Program-made: the position numbers and the translations under genes
The notes under the pieces: generated by a model
What the model was told of the DNA's origin: nothing
Databases searched by the model: none
The model's input: only the letters and a program-made list of their open reading frames with translations
From: Aliiruegeria sabulilitoris
Lineage (GTDB): Bacteria > Pseudomonadota > Alphaproteobacteria > Rhodobacterales > Rhodobacteraceae
DNA length: 64,000 nucleotides
Direction of reading: 5' to 3'
Assembly: GCF_001558155.1 (NCBI RefSeq)
Contig: NZ_LOAS01000029.1
Location: 1 to 64,000, forward strand
Shown: positions 61,551 through 64,000 of the stretch, piece by piece
Position numbering within the stretch: the stretch's first letter is position 1
How the letters are laid out: each line of letters starts with the position of its first letter

Positions 61551-63092
61551 ATGACCGAGGTCCCGATCATCGCAGCAAAATCTCCCGGAATGGTCGAACT
61601 TGAAGAGGGCAAGCGTTACACGTGGTGTCGCTGCGGGCGGTCGAAGAATCAGCCCTTCTGCGACGGATCTCACCGGGGCACCGGAATTGAGCCGATCAGT
61701 TTCACAGCCGAGAAGACAGGAAGGTCCGCACTTTGCCGGTGCAAGGCAAGCGCCACCGCGCCGTTTTGCGATGGAACTCACGCGCGACTTGGCGAGCTGT
61801 CCGTCGGGGATCCAACTCCAGAGCTGAAGGAATCCGGTGCGCCCAAGGCCGTCCCTACGCCCGAAGAACCTACGGTGGCACGCATCCACGAGCTTGCGAG
61901 GGACGGCTTGTCGAAACTGGGCCATCACGGCGAGGTGGGTGCCATGGGCGTGCCGCGCAAGGACCTGCCGCACTGGGACGATATCCAGATCCTGCCGGCT
62001 CAGATGGCCCGAAAGCCCCTTCTCGACGACCACAAGGTTGGCACCAGCGTCGTGATTGGTCCACGCGCCGCAAAACCCCTTCAACTCGATATACCGCTGT
62101 TTGTCTCCGACATGAGCTTTGGCGCCCTGTCGGAGGAGGCCAAGACAGCGCTCGCGCGCGGCGCCGAACTGGCCGGAACCGGAATCTGTTCAGGTGAAGG
62201 CGGCATGCTGCCTGAGGAGAAGGCGGAGAACAGCCGCTACTTCTACGAACTCGCCTCTGCCCGGTTCGGCTGGCGCCCCGAACTCGTGGAGGACGTCCAG
62301 GCCTTCCATTTCAAGGGCGGACAGGGGGCCAAGACCGGCACAGGTGGACATCTGCCCGGAGAAAAGGTTCAGGGGAAGATCGCCGAGGTGCGTGGACTTG
62401 AGCCCGGCCAGAGCGCGATCTCTCCCAGTACGTTCCCAGACCTCGTAACCCCGCAGGATTTCGCGAAACTCGCTGATGAAGTGCGAGAGCGCTCGGGTGG
62501 TATTCCGATCGGGTTCAAGCTCTCCGCAAATCACATCGAGGATGACATCGACTTTGCCCTCGAAGCCAGTGCCGACTACATCATCCTGGACGGGCGCGGT
62601 GGCGGAACAGGCGCGGCGCCGCTGATTTTCCGCGATCATATCTCCGTGCCGACGATTCCGGCGCTGGCGCGGGCAAGGCGACATCTGGATGCGAAGTCAG
62701 GTCGTGAGGTCACGCTTGTCGTCACAGGTGGGCTAAGGGTCGCCGAGGACTTTGTGAAGGCGCTTGCCCTGGGCGCCGATGCCGTAGCCGTGTCAAACGC
62801 GGCAATGCAGGCGGTCGGGTGCATAGCAGCCCGCATGTGCAACACCAACAACTGCCCCGTCGGCGTCGCGACCCAGAAACCGGAACTCAGGGCGCGGCTC
62901 GATGTCGAGGTAGGAGCGCAGAGGTTGGCGCGGTATTTCGGTGCGAGCGTCGATCTCATGAAAGTTCTGGCGAGGGCCTGTGGACATGGGGATCTATCGA
63001 ATTTCAATGTCCAGGACATTACCACTTGGAACCGTGACATGGCGGCGTTGAGCGGCATTCGGTTTGCCGGTGTCGGTCAAGAGGCAAGTTAG
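61551..63092 (+). CDS. CDGSH iron-sulfur/FMN glutamate-synthase-domain fusion protein
   Basis: 513 residues. Two CDGSH-type zinc-finger-like iron-sulfur motifs come first: C26, C28, C37 and H41 ('CRCGRSKNQPFCDGSH'), and C62, C64, C73 and H77 ('CRCKASATAPFCDGTH'). From about 110 the GltB-like FMN barrel follows: 'PLFVSDMSFGALSEEAKTAL', 'GEGGMLPEE', 'KGGQGAKTGTGGHLPGEKV', 'IILDGRGGGTGAAPL' and the Fe-S cysteines in 'CIAARMCNTNNCPVGVAT'. The glutamine amidotransferase domain is absent. It likely performs electron transfer or an ammonia-dependent reaction. Confidence 0.85.
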   Translation: MTEVPIIAAKSPGMVELEEGKRYTWCRCGRSKNQPFCDGSHRGTGIEPISFTAEKTGRSALCRCKASATAPFCDGTHARLGELSVGDPTPELKESGAPKAVPTPEEPTVARIHELARDGLSKLGHHGEVGAMGVPRKDLPHWDDIQILPAQMARKPLLDDHKVGTSVVIGPRAAKPLQLDIPLFVSDMSFGALSEEAKTALARGAELAGTGICSGEGGMLPEEKAENSRYFYELASARFGWRPELVEDVQAFHFKGGQGAKTGTGGHLPGEKVQGKIAEVRGLEPGQSAISPSTFPDLVTPQDFAKLADEVRERSGGIPIGFKLSANHIEDDIDFALEASADYIILDGRGGGTGAAPLIFRDHISVPTIPALARARRHLDAKSGREVTLVVTGGLRVAEDFVKALALGADAVAVSNAAMQAVGCIAARMCNTNNCPVGVATQKPELRARLDVEVGAQRLARYFGASVDLMKVLARACGHGDLSNFNVQDITTWNRDMAALSGIRFAGVGQEAS

Positions 63093-63176
63093 GGTGCGTA
63101 CAGCCACCAACCTTCTTAGTTGTTTGGTTCCACGGTTTGATGGTGTGATCCTTTCGCAGGGCTGGAAGGAAGCACT

Positions 63177-64000
63177 ATGGGACAAGTTCGTCATGGCAGC
63201 GCCACGACCACGCGCGCCGTCAGAGCTGCACTACAGCGACCGCAAGCTTCGCTCTCGGAGCTGAGCCGGGAGTTCGGGATCAACCCCAAGACGGTCGCGA
63301 AGTGGCGCAAACGGGCGACGGCTGAGGATTGAAGACCGGCGCTAAGGAGCCGCGCTCAACGGTTCTGACCGAAGCGGAGGAGGCGATGATCGTCGCCTTT
63401 CGACGGCACTCACTGCTGCCCTTTGATGACTGTCTCTATGCCCTTCAGCCCTCGATCCCGCATCTGACGCGCTCGGCAATGCATAGGTGCCTGCAAAGAC
63501 ATGGCATCTCACGCCTGCCAGATGTCGAGGGCGACAAGCCGAAACGGCAGAAGTTCAAGCGGTACCCGATCGGCTTCTTCCACATCGACATCGCTGAGGT
63601 TCAGACGGCGAAGGGCAAGCTCTATCTTTTTGTGACCATAACCTACCAGAACCGCTTCATTCCCGACGTGCTACGGCATCCAGTTCGCCGAGCAGCCCCG
63701 GAACCGGAAAACAGCATATTCACGGCAGATGCGCTTCGACAAGATCCGCGAGGCGAATGGGATCAAACATCGCCTCACGAAGCCGAACCACCCTTGGACC
63801 AATGGTCAGGTCGAGCGAATGAACCGCACGATCAAAGATGCGACCGTCAAACGCTACCTTTACGAAAGCCTTGACCAACTGCGCACGAACCTCGCCGACT
63901 TCATGGCTGCTTATAACTTCGCGCGCAGGCTCAAGACACTCGGCGGCCTGACGCCCTACGAATACATCTGCAAAGTCTGGACATCAGAGCCCGACAGATT
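63177..64000 (+). pseudogene. IS481-family transposase, frameshifted and internally deleted, cut by window end
   Basis: The ATG at 63177 starts 'MGQVRHGSATTTRAVRAALQ', then 'LSELSREFGINPKTVAKWRK'. A missing base near 63330 gives a TGA (63330-63332), and homology continues in the next frame ('EAMIVAFRRHSLLPFDDCLY', 'KRYPIGFFHIDIAEVQTAKG', holding the first DDE aspartate). After 'LYLFV' an internal deletion removes most of the core. Another frame resumes with 'IQFAEQPRNRKTAYSRQM', 'KPNHPWTNGQVERMNRTIK' (catalytic Glu) to 'GLTPYEYICKVWTSEPD' at the window end. Confidence 0.85.

Noticed and set aside
1-64000. CRISPR array, rRNA or tRNA genes
   Set aside because: No regularly spaced direct repeats, no rRNA-like conserved stretches and no tRNA-like cloverleaf with TTCRA/CCA arms were noticed by reading; a tRNAscan run was not possible.

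Overview
The window looks like a piece of an alphaproteobacterial genome of the Rhodobacteraceae (Roseobacter) type. It has high GC content, TRAP and MalK-type carbohydrate transporters, a bhcA/bhcC pair of the beta-hydroxyaspartate cycle, a DUF1194 protein, a Tat substrate, and IS6, IS256 and IS481 remnants. No rRNA, tRNA, replication gene or CRISPR array was seen. The gene content is accessory (sugar uptake, exopolysaccharide, efflux, peptide and redox enzymes), as expected for a megaplasmid or a variable chromosomal region.

Left part (1-9.9 kb): a decaying sugar/polyol locus. A SorC regulator fragment abuts the 3' end of an E2 acyltransferase gene. An FGGY kinase pseudogene (two 1-base deletions plus a TAG), an SDR gene ended early by a TAG, an intact SDR gene and an orphan eutC 3' end follow. 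Then come an intact PdxA-family dehydrogenase, a divergent GntR regulator with a palindromic site, and a complete TRAP transporter (P, Q, M).

10-22 kb: a phosphoribosyltransferase and host-attachment-family pair, bhcA and bhcC without bhcB or bhcD, an RND pump with its adaptor, a Bcr/CflA-type MFS exporter and a LysR regulator.

22-31.9 kb: a surface polysaccharide locus. It holds UDP-glucuronate decarboxylase, galE, a membrane GT2 synthase with an atypical QxxQW motif, two secreted glycoside hydrolases (GH26-like and GH128-like), two paralogous 93-residue secreted proteins with a shared Cys-bounded loop, an arylsulfotransferase-family protein with a small membrane partner, and a DUF995-like exported protein.

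32-45.6 kb: a sugar catabolic regulon around one GntR regulator. A leftward operon (metallo-beta-lactamase-fold hydrolase, broken HAD gene, class II aldolase, FGGY kinase, phosphohexomutase) and a rightward operon (ABC importer, UPF0261 protein, class II aldolase, internally deleted TIM-barrel gene, RhaD-like aldolase) each carry a near-identical palindrome upstream.

46-55.9 kb: between two IS6-family transposase remnants lie an AraC regulator, two secreted amidohydrolases, a secreted metzincin, a GYD-domain protein, a DoxX-like protein and an OprB-type porin. 56-64 kb: an IS256-family element disrupted by a short palindromic insertion, a dienelactone hydrolase, a histidine phosphatase, a DUF1194 protein, a Tat-exported dioxygenase-fold protein paired with a haem-type membrane protein, a double-CDGSH/glutamate-synthase fusion, and a broken IS481 transposase cut by the window end.
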